NCBI GenBank assembly: GCA_964019135.1
Contig: OZ025249.1
Coordinates: forward strand, 14,657,088 to 14,721,087
Origin: Arenicola marina
Lineage: Eukaryota; Annelida; Polychaeta; Arenicolidae
DNA: 64,000 nt
Direction of reading: 5' to 3'
The notes under the pieces were generated by a model, which was not told the DNA's origin, did no database searches, and saw only the letters and a program-made list of their open reading frames with translations. Position 1 is the stretch's first letter, and every line of letters begins with the position of its first letter. The position numbers and the translations under genes are program-made. Positions 11,001 to 22,400 of the stretch are shown here, piece after piece.

Positions 11001-11999
11001 TTGAATATTCTTTATCGATATCTATGTAAAGAAACATTTATTTCTTCTGACTGTAATTTAGAAAAGCTCTTTAATGTTAGATCTCACATGCCATTACCCC
11101 GGAAATGTTGTATTGACCTCAGTAGAGACTTTAAACATTACACCAAAATATTACCCCAAACTCTCAGCGCCAATCAGGCTTTGTCCAAAATGGCGTGTAT
11201 GTCCCAGGGAGTTACTAGATACAAAAATGTATAAGGAGGTGCCGCTGGGAGCTCCAAAATCATACCCATCCAAGTACCAAAAACCATAAAAAGTTAGGGG
11301 CCATCCATGTACGCAGGCTACCAGCTGACAAAGTTGCACGACTTTGGCAAAATCTATTGTGACAAAATCTGTTGGATCGGCCCTACTCCAGTTCGAAAAT
11401 TGAGGGGACCCATTTGCCCCCCAACTGCTCCCCAGAGTAGACCCATGCAGGTACCTAAAGTGCAGAAATTAGGACCCATTGGCGTACCAAAATGCACGAA
11501 AACGTGACCCTTTCCAGCGGCACGACCCCAGCAGTCCATTAACTTGAGATACCCCCCCCCCCTTTCTCACGGGGGTGTATACATATATGTGCGAAGTCGT
11601 GCATCGTTGGCGTTTAGAGCAAATCACTGTCCGTATGTCGTTTAAACGTACACTATCCGAAGAGGACTGTAGCCTACTTAGGCGACCAGGCGTGCGACCA
11701 TAGATCAAGTTAGGTCATATGTCGTGATCTGACGACATCACTTCTTACTTCCTGGAAAGGTTTAGTTCGCTTGGCAGGATAGTTTAACTTGTATATTAGT
11801 TACATCGCGGAAATGACACGCGTCGCTCGGTGATGTGTCACATTGTAGGCATGGCAACGGTATCCTGCCATTATATGAATGTTGGATACATATATATGGC
11901 GTAAAGTGCATGATTCCTACTTCCTAGATCCCCGTCACCAAATCAGTGCACTTATTTTACATATGCTCTCGGGGTTGGTTGGTTGTTTATTCAATATTA

Positions 12000-12105
12000 T
12001 ATGTGAGTGAAGAAAGGGAAGAGCGAAGCCATGTCCCCGGGGTAACCCCCTACTCTTTGCGAAGAAGGACATGGGATCGTTATCCTGGGACCACACAGAC
12101 ATGAC
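12000..12105 (-). repeat. SINE tail, reverse orientation
   Basis: Reverse complement of the 14285-14480 tail: CCCCGGGGTAACCCCCTACT, then CTTTGCGAAGAAGGACATGG. The head is missing. Confidence 0.75.
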
Positions 12106-14284
12106 ATATGCTGTAGAGAATCCCTACCAACCCACATTCCGTTTTACCACGGGCGTGTCGAGGTTAAGGGCGTATGTTAGGGTGCTGTGGGTTGGGGGTT
12201 GGAAGGAAGGTGGCGGAGGGGGGGGGGGGCAAGCATCAATTCATGGAGAAATCCTAATTCCTCACTCCGCTCGCGAGACGTCTAGCGTTCGTAGTAATAA
12301 GCGAAAGAAATAACAGTATGACAGTGTTTTGTTTTATGCGTCAAATAGTAGCAGGCAGAAGACATTGGGCAGAAATAACATCGATAATTATATTGACATA
12401 AATTGAGACCGGGAGCTACGGAATAACGGGACATAAATGTTAAGGATATTTAAACACTTTCAATCTGTGCAATTATTGTGCATCGAGTACAGAATACTCA
12501 AATTTCGGCTAAAGCACGCTAATAAACGAACATCAGTCCAGTAAAACTAAGGCCCAAGCTCATACATTGATTGATTAAAAAAAAGGGGTTGATTGAGTGT
12601 TTGCTTTGATGACGGTTCGGGCGATAAGGCGTTGGAAGAAATATTATTACTGTCGGCACCAAGCAAGGTAGCCCGGGATAATCACCCGAAAGCGATAGTA
12701 TGCGCGGGATAAGGTGATAAGCACCCAGCGGTAGTGTTGACATATGCGATAGCGTTGACAATCTAAGAGCGACATGTTGATACACCCAAGGCGGACCCTG
12801 CAGTGCGTGCAAGCAGTGGTTCGGTTGGATATAGGTTCAAGGCGGCTGCTGGGGCCAATGTGCTCTTGCATGCAGCGGCATAGTGGGACAGACAGCTTCA
12901 TTTTATTAGTATAGAAATCTGTTTCAGTGGTTCACATGTGAAGAGGCCTCGGCAATTCCCTACTTTTTGGAAGGAAGTCATAGCTTGGTGCCAAGGTTAA
13001 ACACAAATCTGCGGTGGATTAGACCAATATGCACTTACATAAATTATACAATGGCATCCACCTTGCCAAAAACCATTTTAATGATTCAAACTAATTCTCG
13101 GTTTTTGGAGGTTGTATGAACTTCAGTGGGGTCTTAACATCGCCATATTTGTTGGCATGTTATAACCATTATTATATTGCAAATATGTTGACAGGGTGAC
13201 GTATTCATCAATAAATGATATGTGATTGAAGTACTACAACTATAATTTGACATAGGCATTCTCAGCTCTACCGGGCTTACATGAACTTTTTTTGATACTG
13301 TCGCAGTTTGTTTTCACGTTTTACTGAATGCATGGCTGAGCTTGATGGTGCCAACTATGCATGCTATCAATGTGCTGTCATAACAATATTCGTCTTAAAA
13401 GGCACAACACAGCCATGGCGTCCGCAATGTGATGACGTAGTACACAAGTAATCCACACTTGAGATACACGGATCTGGTAAATTTGTGTCCTCAACAACAT
13501 GTCCTTTCGTTTATTGAATCAGACAATCACCGGTGAGCAAGTTCTATTTAAATATTTATCAATGTTTTCTCGGGAAAACAGTGCTGCGGTGTATTGTGTC
13601 TTTTAGTACGCATTCATTCGCACTGGTCATTGCGATATATGCATCTATATGTCGTGGTCATCCACATCACCGCCAGGTGGCTTCCGAAATGACATCCAAT
13701 GGCCATCTCATTCCCTCTCGTCTTTAGTATATTAGTTAGGGTCCAACCCCAACCCTCTTCCGCCGCCCCTCCGCCAACCCTCAGCCACCCCCTCCCCGCC
13801 TTTGCAACCCCTAGCTTCCCTGGCCCCACCGCCATATCCTGTCCGTGTACGCTCGAGGACCATGGTAGACTTCCATGCAGAGCCCAAATGAAAGATTTGG
13901 AGAGGGTGAGAAAGGAGGAGGGGGGGTGTATCTAGAGGACGGCACCCATCCAGCCGACCACTCCCCTGGACACCCGCACCCCTCACAAGCAGCTCAGAAT
14001 ATGGTCGCGTGTCATATACCACTCATTCACCGATGAGAGGTTGACCGCGTGGCTTCGATAAAGGTACATTAAAAAGATAGCAACGCTCTCTAGTGAGCAT
14101 TTTTGTACCTAACTGATGATACGTGCTTCCATCTACCGAGCCAGATCGTAAAAACAAGATTTACGTCTAAGATTGTTCAACAAAGGTGAACGTAAACAGT
14201 AAACCTTCAACATGTTGAGACTAAACCCTGGGGGAGGGGTACTTAATCCTCTTTCATTCGCTCCCTCAGGCATCAAGTGGGGGG

Positions 14285-14480
14285 TGGGGGGCGGCGCGAC
14301 AGCTCAGTGGGCTAGAGCCCTCGCATTGAGTGCTGGAGGCCACCTGAGAGCCTAACGGCACGTGGGTCGGTGGTTCGAGCCCTGCTGTGGCCATGTCTGT
14401 GTGGTCGCAGGATAAAGATCCCATGTCTTTCTTCGTAAAGAGTAGGGGGTTACCCCCGGGGACATGGCCCCACTCTCCCT
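14285..14480 (+). repeat. tRNA-derived SINE, most complete copy
   Basis: A-box CAGCTCAGTGGGCTAGAGCC, B-box GGTTCGAGCCC, then the TGTGGCCATGTCTGTGTGG body and the AAAGAGTAGGGGGTTACCCC tail. A longer spacer sits between the boxes than in a functional tRNA, so it is not a tRNA gene. Confidence 0.8.
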
Positions 14481-15589
14481 TCCTTCTCTTATTGACGCGA
14501 TATGACCAGAAGTGGTTAAAGAGTCGTGAATAACCAACCAAACAACCATCAGGCATCAAGGGCACCCGCGGAAACCCCCCCCCCCCCCCCCGGCGGAATC
14601 ACCAAATGCGCTCAACGTAATATGACACGAGGCCGTCTGCGGTGCGTTACCACGGAACCCCGATAGCTCAGCCGGAATGTAGGCCTAAATGAAACACTGC
14701 GTACATGTAGGCTAAGTTGGACCAAGGTACTTCCTGGTACTATGGAATATGGTGTTGCATGACACATCATGTCCCATATATCTGTGTGTGTGCCAGGTCG
14801 TGACTATGGCTGGCCGTTCTTCCTTGTTCGGGTGAACCGTTGATTCCGCGGCGTCGCTCACGTAGGCCATTCCGTAGGCTCAACCATGGAAGATAGACCA
14901 TATGGCATATAGATCTGCAATTCAACATGTTTACCTACTACGCTGCAGTGGTTCCCAATAGCTCAGTCGTTAGCACTCGGAGTTTGGGGTTCAGACCTCG
15001 GGCCTATAGGTTCCAATCAAAATAATGATTTTTTTGGGTATGAACTTCATTTGTTTTACGAGGTTTTCAACAACAAATACACATGTGAATGATCACTTCG
15101 AATACGATTCCAAAACACTCGTGACCTAAACGGATGAACAATTCAAATTATTAACTACATCATATGACACAAGTGAAAAGATAAACAAATTATTCTACAA
15201 ACAAATGTTAAATAACGACTGCAGCATAAACCCAGAACGCAGGACAGGAATTATTGACCACAATATGGCGACAAACAACCCATACATAAACCTCTTATTG
15301 GTGTAATATAAGCAGTCTGTTATTTACCTTTTATTGTCTTAATAATGAAGTGAACAGCGCTAAATAATGTTTATGAATAGCTGGGTGGCATCAACAACTT
15401 ACGAACTTTGTGAGCAATGAGTTAATTAGTGAAGCAAAAGACTTAACGCTACTTAGTGTATATCATCCACTGGTCTCAAACATGGCAGAATTCAAGTCAA
15501 CATCAGCAATTTTAATAATAAGTAATACATTTATTTTTTCAAACATAAACGGAATATAATAAGCGGCAAAAAAACGCCGGCGTATTCGA

Positions 15590-15850
15590 GTTTGACGCCG
15601 TGACGTATGAGGGCTGCACACCTGACGTATCAGAAGCCTTGAGGCGTCACTGGGCGGGCTTCCGCACACGATCGGCCGCTTCCGTAGCGGGCCGCTGCAC
15701 CTCCGAGGACCAGCGGACCAGTGTGGCCCCTTCATTTGCATAATCACGCCTCCTCAGATACGTCACGTGACAGATACAATTGCAAGGCGCAGTAAATAGA
15801 CAAGTCCTCCATTTGTGTATATATATTTTACAGTTGTTGATCACCAGGCC
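15590..15850 (+). promoter_or_regulatory. GC-rich, motif-dense region upstream of gene A
   Basis: In an AT-rich setting this stretch has several CpGs, GGGCGGGC (Sp1-type), TGACGTAT (half CRE), ATTTGCAT (octamer), CACGTGAC (E-box) and TATATATTTTAC near 15818. It is 570-830 bases before the gene A start codon. It could be a distal promoter or enhancer; only the motifs are seen. Confidence 0.3.
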
Positions 15851-16223
15851 GGGCGCTTGAATGTACTGCGAACGTCGGTGTCAATGCCTTAAACTTAATT
15901 TTTAATGACCAAAAAGCACAAGTTATATCAGGCGAAGAGACCTCCATGCACGACCCCCATCGCCATTCCCTCCCCGTGCAAGCGAGGCTGCGGCCGTAAG
16001 TCACGCTTCGCTGCCTTCAACTCAAGCGCATCGAGAATCAGTGACTCAACCCCCGGCACAGTGGAGAACGCCCAGCCACTACTCGAGTCTGGCCGTGCCC
16101 CCTCCCCCCCCCCCCCCCGCCCCCTCCACCGCCCATATGTCCGCAGCGACCACCAACAACCCCACTCATACTGATAGTCTTCACCACCAATTCTCCCCCA
16201 CCCACCACCCGGGTTCATACTTC

Positions 16224-16225
<2 letters not shown>

Positions 16226-16256
<31 letters not shown>
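16226..16256. repeat. (CA)n microsatellite
   Basis: About 15 CA dinucleotides, 160 bases upstream of gene A exon 1. Confidence 0.95.
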
Positions 16257-16257
<1 letters not shown>

Positions 16258-16369
16258 TGGCAATCACGGGCGACTGGCTCTGCACGTTCACTTCAACCAG
16301 TACTGCATTCTAACTCTCCGGTTTAGCACTTCACATGGTCGAGGTAAAGGTTCTGCGGAGAACACACTC

Positions 16370-16379
16370 AGATATATGT
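16370..16379 (+). promoter_or_regulatory. TATA-like element of gene A
   Basis: AGATATATGT about 40 bases before the gene A ATG. Paralogue gene D has TATATG at a comparable place. Confidence 0.3.
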
Positions 16380-16417
16380 GGTCTTCTGGGAGAGGTAATT
16401 CACGGTGTACAAGGAAC

Positions 16418-16496
16418 ATGGCGTCCGGCGGAGGGAGGTTCTACTTCCTGGTAGCCGTCATCACCTGTATGGTCATAGCCAGCTATAACGTCTCAG
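16418..16496 (+). CDS. Gene A exon 1: signal peptide
   Basis: ATG at 16418 gives MASGGGRFYF, then LVAVITCMVIASYNVSG. The Arg is followed by a hydrophobic core, a classic type I leader. It ends in phase 1 (26 codons plus G) at G|GTGGGT, which joins GC at 20891 to give GGC and an open frame ACLFGK. The start is chosen because it is the first ATG giving a leader that splices in frame into exon 2. Confidence 0.8.
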
Positions 16497-19400
16497 GTGG
16501 GTGACAGAATCACAGACAGTCAACTCTTCCAATGCCAATATATATATGTACATATGTGTATATATCGTCAAGTGATGAATGATATATATATATATATATA
16601 TATATTCGATATATATACCATAGGCTGACGCCAGGCTGTTTAAGTCCTATTGGTCAATCGGTCATGTGAAAGAGCAATATAACTATGTCAGGTATTGCTC
16701 ACGTATTGCTCCAACCTCAAACCAAACACAAGCTCAATATGCTATCAATTGAGCTATGGTTGGTTGGTTTAAATAGCACGCTTTGACGGAGGTAGGGCAT
16801 TTCGTGACGATGGGAAGGGTATAGGGGGCCCATGTCTCCGGGAGTCTTACCTACCACCTACGAAAGGTATGGGTTATGGTAAGGAGAATGCCCATGTAAC
16901 AGTACATTCTTGAAAAAGAATGTACGAGGCCCAAGCCGAGTACATATCTTTTCAACAATGAACTGTTACACGGGTATTCTCTGACATAAAGTACGGTCGG
17001 TTAGCCTCACCTGGTGAATATAGCGTGGATAAGAGTTCTTTGAAGATGTACATTGCATCTCTCGCTTCCGAAACCAATAAAATAGCTCACTGGAGTCGGT
17101 CCATATTCTATCTGCAGGAGAACCCACGCAATGTATTGTTGTAGCAATGGTAAACTTGAGTCATACGTGAGCTAAGCTGAAAGAGTGGTTCGCCCTGACA
17201 TTGAAGAACGTCGGACACTGCAGCCACAAGTCAGTTTAGTTCATCTTCAGATTGCAAGAATGAAGTCGTGTTTCGCATCAAGGCGCGTAGGCTACTTCGC
17301 ATGGATTATGTGTCATTATACAGACGATAATGGACATTTGAATGTGGAATATGATACAATCGTTCAAGTTATTGGATACTGAAAGGATATGATACGCAGC
17401 GATGTTGCGATGGTGTTGGAAACAAGTAACACCCAGTGCGTTGTTGATGGATAGGATACGCATTACAAACTTGAGTTTCGTGGGATTCACGATAAAAAAA
17501 AGAAGATTTCTAGTGTGATTATAGGATATAAGGAAATGTCGGTTTGTATTTTGCATATGAATTTCATATGATCTCAAATTCAGTTTCTAAGAGTGGATTT
17601 TGTGATCTGCGCTTGTTTTGGAGAGAAATTTGTATCTGTTTTTGCTGGGGCTTTCCATCGGGCGTCAAGCTTCCAGTTCATCATCCATTGTGGTTGTGAC
17701 CTGTTTCAGACAAGCTCACTTATTGCTCATGATTCGCATTGCTTGCGATTGTCGATTTCGTAACAGAAGGACGATTGTTCGACAACAACATCGGCTGGTC
17801 TCCTTGAGTCAATCGCAATTTTATCAGCTCGCTAAAACAGTACATTCGTGAAAGATAATGTACAGCTTAGACAATAGAATGACGTCATAGCAGTACTTTA
17901 ATTAGCCTGCACAAACGTAAGTATCTGCATAGATGGGGTTGGAAATACGCACCAGCACTTAGGCTATTAGAACAAAAATAGTCGATAGCCAAAGATACAC
18001 CACCAGTGACATGACACCACGTCGACAGCCAGTGACACGACACCACGTGGACAGCCAGTGACACGACACCACGTCGACAGCCAGTGACATGACACCACGT
18101 CGACAGCCAGTGACATGACACCACGTCGACAGCCAGTGACACGACACCACGTCTACAGCCAGTGACACGACACCACGTCGACAGCCAGTGACATGACACC
18201 ACGTCGACAGCCAGTGACACGACACCACGTCTACAGCCAGTGACAGGACAGCACGTCGACAGCCAGTGACACGACACCACGTCGACAGCCAGTGACACGA
18301 CACCACGTCGACTGCCAGTGACATGACACCACGTCGACAGCCAGTGACACGACAGCACGTCGACAGCCAGTGACATGACACCACGTCGACAGCCAGTGAC
18401 ACGACACCACGTCTACAGCCAGTGACACGACACCACGTCGACAGCCAGTGACACGACACCACGTCGACAGCCAGTGACATGACACCACGTCGACAGCCAG
18501 TGACACGACACCACGTCTACAGCCAGTGACACGACACCACGTCGACAGCCAGTGACATGACACCACGTCGACAGCCAGTGACACGACACCACGTCTACAG
18601 CCAGTGACAGGACAGCACGTCGACAGCCAGTGACACGACACCACGTCGACAGCCAGTGACACGACACCACGTCGACTGCCAGTGACACGACACCACGTCG
18701 ACAGCCAGTGACATGACACCACGTCGACAGCCAGTGACACGACACCACGTCTACAGCCAGTGACAGGACAGCACGTCGACAGCCAGTGACACGACACCAC
18801 GTCGACAGCCAGTGACACGACACCACGTCGACAGCCAGTGACATGACACCACGTCGACAGCCAGTGACACGACACCACGTCTACAGCCAGTGACAGGACA
18901 GCACGTCGACAGCCAGTGACACGACACCACGCCGACAGCCAGTGACACGACACCACGTCGACAGCCAGTGACATGACACCACGTCGACAGCCAGTGACAC
19001 GACACCACGTCTACAGCCAGTGACACGACACCACGTCGACAGCCAGTGACATGACACCACGTCGACAGCCAGTGACATGACACCACGTCGACAGCCAGTG
19101 ACACGACACCACGTCGACAGCCAGTGACATGACACCACGTCGACAGCCAGTGACACGACACCACGTCTACAGCCAGTGACAGGACAGCACGTCGACAGCC
19201 AGTGACACGACACCACGTCGACAGCCAGTGACACGACACCACGTCGACAGCCAGTGACATGACACCACGTCGACAGCCAGTGACACGACACCACGTCGAC
19301 AGCCAGTGACATGACACCACGTCGACAGCCAGTGACATGACACCACGTCGACAGCCAGTGACACGACACCACGTCGACAGCCAGTGACATGACACCACGT

Positions 19401-22400
19401 CGACAGCCAGTGACACGACACCACGTCTACAGCCAGTGACAGGACAGCACGTCGACAGCCAGTGACACGACACCACGTCGACAGCCAGTGACACGACACC
19501 ACGTCGACAGCCAGTGACATGACACCACGTCGACAGCCAGTGACACGACACCACGTCTACAGCCAGTGACAGGACAGCACGTCGACAGCCAGTGACACGA
19601 CACCACGTCGACAGCCAGTGACACGACACCACGTCGACAGCCAGTGACATGACACCACGTCGACAGCCAGTGACACGACACCACGTCTACAGCCAGTGAC
19701 ACGACACCACGTCGACAGCCAGTGACATGACACCACGTCGACAGCCAGTGACACGACACCACGTCTACAGCCAGTGACAGGACAGCACGTCGACAGCCAG
19801 TGACACGACACCACGTCGACAGCCAGTGACACGACACCACGTCGACAGCCAGTGACATGACACCACGTCGACAGCCAGTGACACGACACCACGTCTACAG
19901 CCAGTGACACGACACCACGTCGACAGCCAGTGACACGACACCACGTCGACAGCCAGTGACAGGACAGCACGTCGACAGCCAGTGACACGACACCACGTCG
20001 ACAGCCAGTGACACGACACCACGTCGACAGCCAGTGACATGACACCACGTCGACAGCCAGTGACACGACACCACGTCTACAGCCAGTGACACGACACCAC
20101 GTCGACAGCCAGTGACATGACACCACGTCGACAGCCAGTGACACGACACCACGTCTACAGCCAGTGACAGGACAGCACGTCGACAGCCAGTGACACGACA
20201 CCACGTCGACAGCCAGTGACACGACACCACGTCGACTGCCAGTGACATGACACCACGTCGACAGCCAGTGACACGACAGCACGTCGACAGCTAGTGACAC
20301 GACACCACGTCGACAGCCAGTGGCACGACACCACGTCGACAGCCAGTGATATGACACCACGTCGACAGCCAGTGACACGACACCCACGTCGACAGCCAGT
20401 GACCTGACGCCATGTCGACAGCCAGTGACATGACGCCACGTCAACAGCCATTGACACGACAAAACGTCGTCAGCCAGTGACACGACACAACGTCGACAGC
20501 CAGTGACACGACATAACGTCGACAGCCAGTGATGTGACACCTCGTCGACGGCCAGTGACGTGACACCTCGTCGAACGCCAGTGACACCGACGCCACGTCG
20601 AACGCCAGTGACACCGACGCCACATCGACAGCCAGTGACACGACACCACGTCGACAGCCAGTGACACAACGTGTACAGCGTGAGAGGTACCAATGTGAAG
20701 TACAAGTATTTTGTATATATTCCCTTGTCCATATCCTCTATGGACCATTATATTATTTGTTCTATGAATGCAAAGACTGACAATCTAATTCAATATAAAG
20801 TTTCACCTTGTTAACTTGTAAACTTGATTCAGGAGTAGGTTTGAAAGGTTTCAACGCATGTATATTATACACCCTTTCCATACTTCGTAGGCGCCTGTCT
20901 GTTCGGGAAGACTTCGGACTGTGAGTTCCAGTGCCACTGTGCCGGTGGCGCCACCTGTGATCCGGACACGGGAGTCTGTCTGGAAGAGTGTGCTCAGGAC
21001 AGTCCCGGTCTGTTCACCTGGAGCGGAGAAGCCTGTCAGATAGGTAACCATTTATGTATCGCTTATAATGTTTATATTCCGAAACGAAACTCACCAGGGC
21101 CCCAACCATTTCTTTTAAATAGCTCACGTAATTCCCGCGTGCCCTATATTGGCGATGAGGCGATAAACGAGAAATAGTAAATGCTCACTTGCACGGGCAC
21201 TCGGTTCGTGAGATGGAAGTCCTATATCCTGTGTATACCCTATATATAACAAGAGGGTAAGCAAGCTCTGAGGCTCAAACCAAAACACGAAAATATTAAA
21301 GGCTTATTTTAGCCTTAATGATGCTGTCACAATGAAACCTGGGTTTCTTCAGATGCTACACAGTCAAGTATTTATAAATAAATACTTTTTATCCATATCC
21401 ATATGCCATTAATCAAGAATGAAAGATCTTTTGGTCAAACTTTTGGACAAATCCACTTTCTTGCAAGTCTGTGCCACAAACTGGACAAAGGTTAAGGTCA
21501 AGAACAAGTCAATAACTTCCTGTTCAAGCTATCTAGATATCTTATTGGCTGTAGAAAAAATGCATGAGGTCAGCTGACTTGGACAGGTTGCAAAGAAGTC
21601 AAATGTCAGCTGACCATATGTATTTAGCCAATAGGTGTTAGAGGTTTTAAACAGGAAGTTATTGACTTGCTCTTGACCTTAACCTTTGTCCAGTTTGTGG
21701 CACAGACTTGCAAGAAAGTGGATTTGTCCAAAAGTTTGACCAAAAGATTTTTGATTCTTGATTAATGGCATATGGATATGGATAAAAAGTATTTATTTAT
21801 AAATACTTCACTGTGTAGCATCTGAAGAAACCCAGGTTTTATTGTGACAGCATCATTTAAGGCTAAAATAAGCCTTTAATATTTTGGTGTTTTGGTTTGA
21901 GCCTCAGAGCTTGCTTACCCTCTTGTTATATATAGGGTATACACAGGCCGTAGGACTTCCATCTCACGAACCGAGTGCCCGTGCTCACTTGAACCTCTTT
22001 ATACTTAGGGTTTGCGTAATGTATGTATACATAATTATTTCAAGGAAAATAATATCTTCTGCAAAATATATAATTGGACACTGTGTCATTCAGTCTCAGT
22101 GTACAAGTGTGTCCACGTACAGTAAATTGCACATAATTGAGAGTGATTAAAGCAAGCACCCACTGTCGTTTGTCAATAGGATTAGTCAGTATAAAATTGT
22201 GATGTGCACCTCCTAGATGTACGTATCTTAATAGTTCGATGAAATAAGAAATGAAGGGGCGGCCTACAGTTGTTATATTCCCTGTGGACGGGACGAGGGG
22301 CGGTCTACAGTTGTTATATTCCCTGTGGACGGGACGAGGGTTGGCCTACAGTTGTTATATTCCCTGTGGATGGGATAAGGGGCGGCCTACAGTTGTTATA

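Larger units (their letters stand above)
11001..15580. other. Intergenic DNA, no gene recognised
   Basis: Short ORFs here show no family motif and no splice-consistent exons. Repeats include the reverse SINE tail at 12000-12105, a SINE at 14285-14480 and degraded tRNA-like heads near 14650 and 14950 (CAATAGCTCAGTCGTTAGCAC). Polypyrimidine/GC-biased sequence at 13740-13990 gives spurious Pro/Gly-rich ORFs. There are several poly-G or poly-C runs. Confidence 0.6.

Noticed and set aside
13614-14022. Overlapping Gly/Pro-rich ORFs on both strands
   Set aside because: Low-complexity CT/GA-rich sequence that is open on both strands at once.
1573-14400. tRNA genes suggested by A- and B-box sequences
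   Set aside because: The heads lack a proper cloverleaf, have enlarged spacers, are fused to family tails and recur as dispersed SINE copies.
18002-20672. CRISPR-like array
   Set aside because: The units are directly adjacent with no unique spacers and the setting is an animal intron.
17885-20748. Many long minus-strand ORFs (up to 391 codons) with a repeated WLSTWC/AVDVVSCH motif
   Set aside because: They are translations of the 26-bp minisatellite, whose unit has no stop in any minus-strand frame. Several frames are equally open and there is no gene context.
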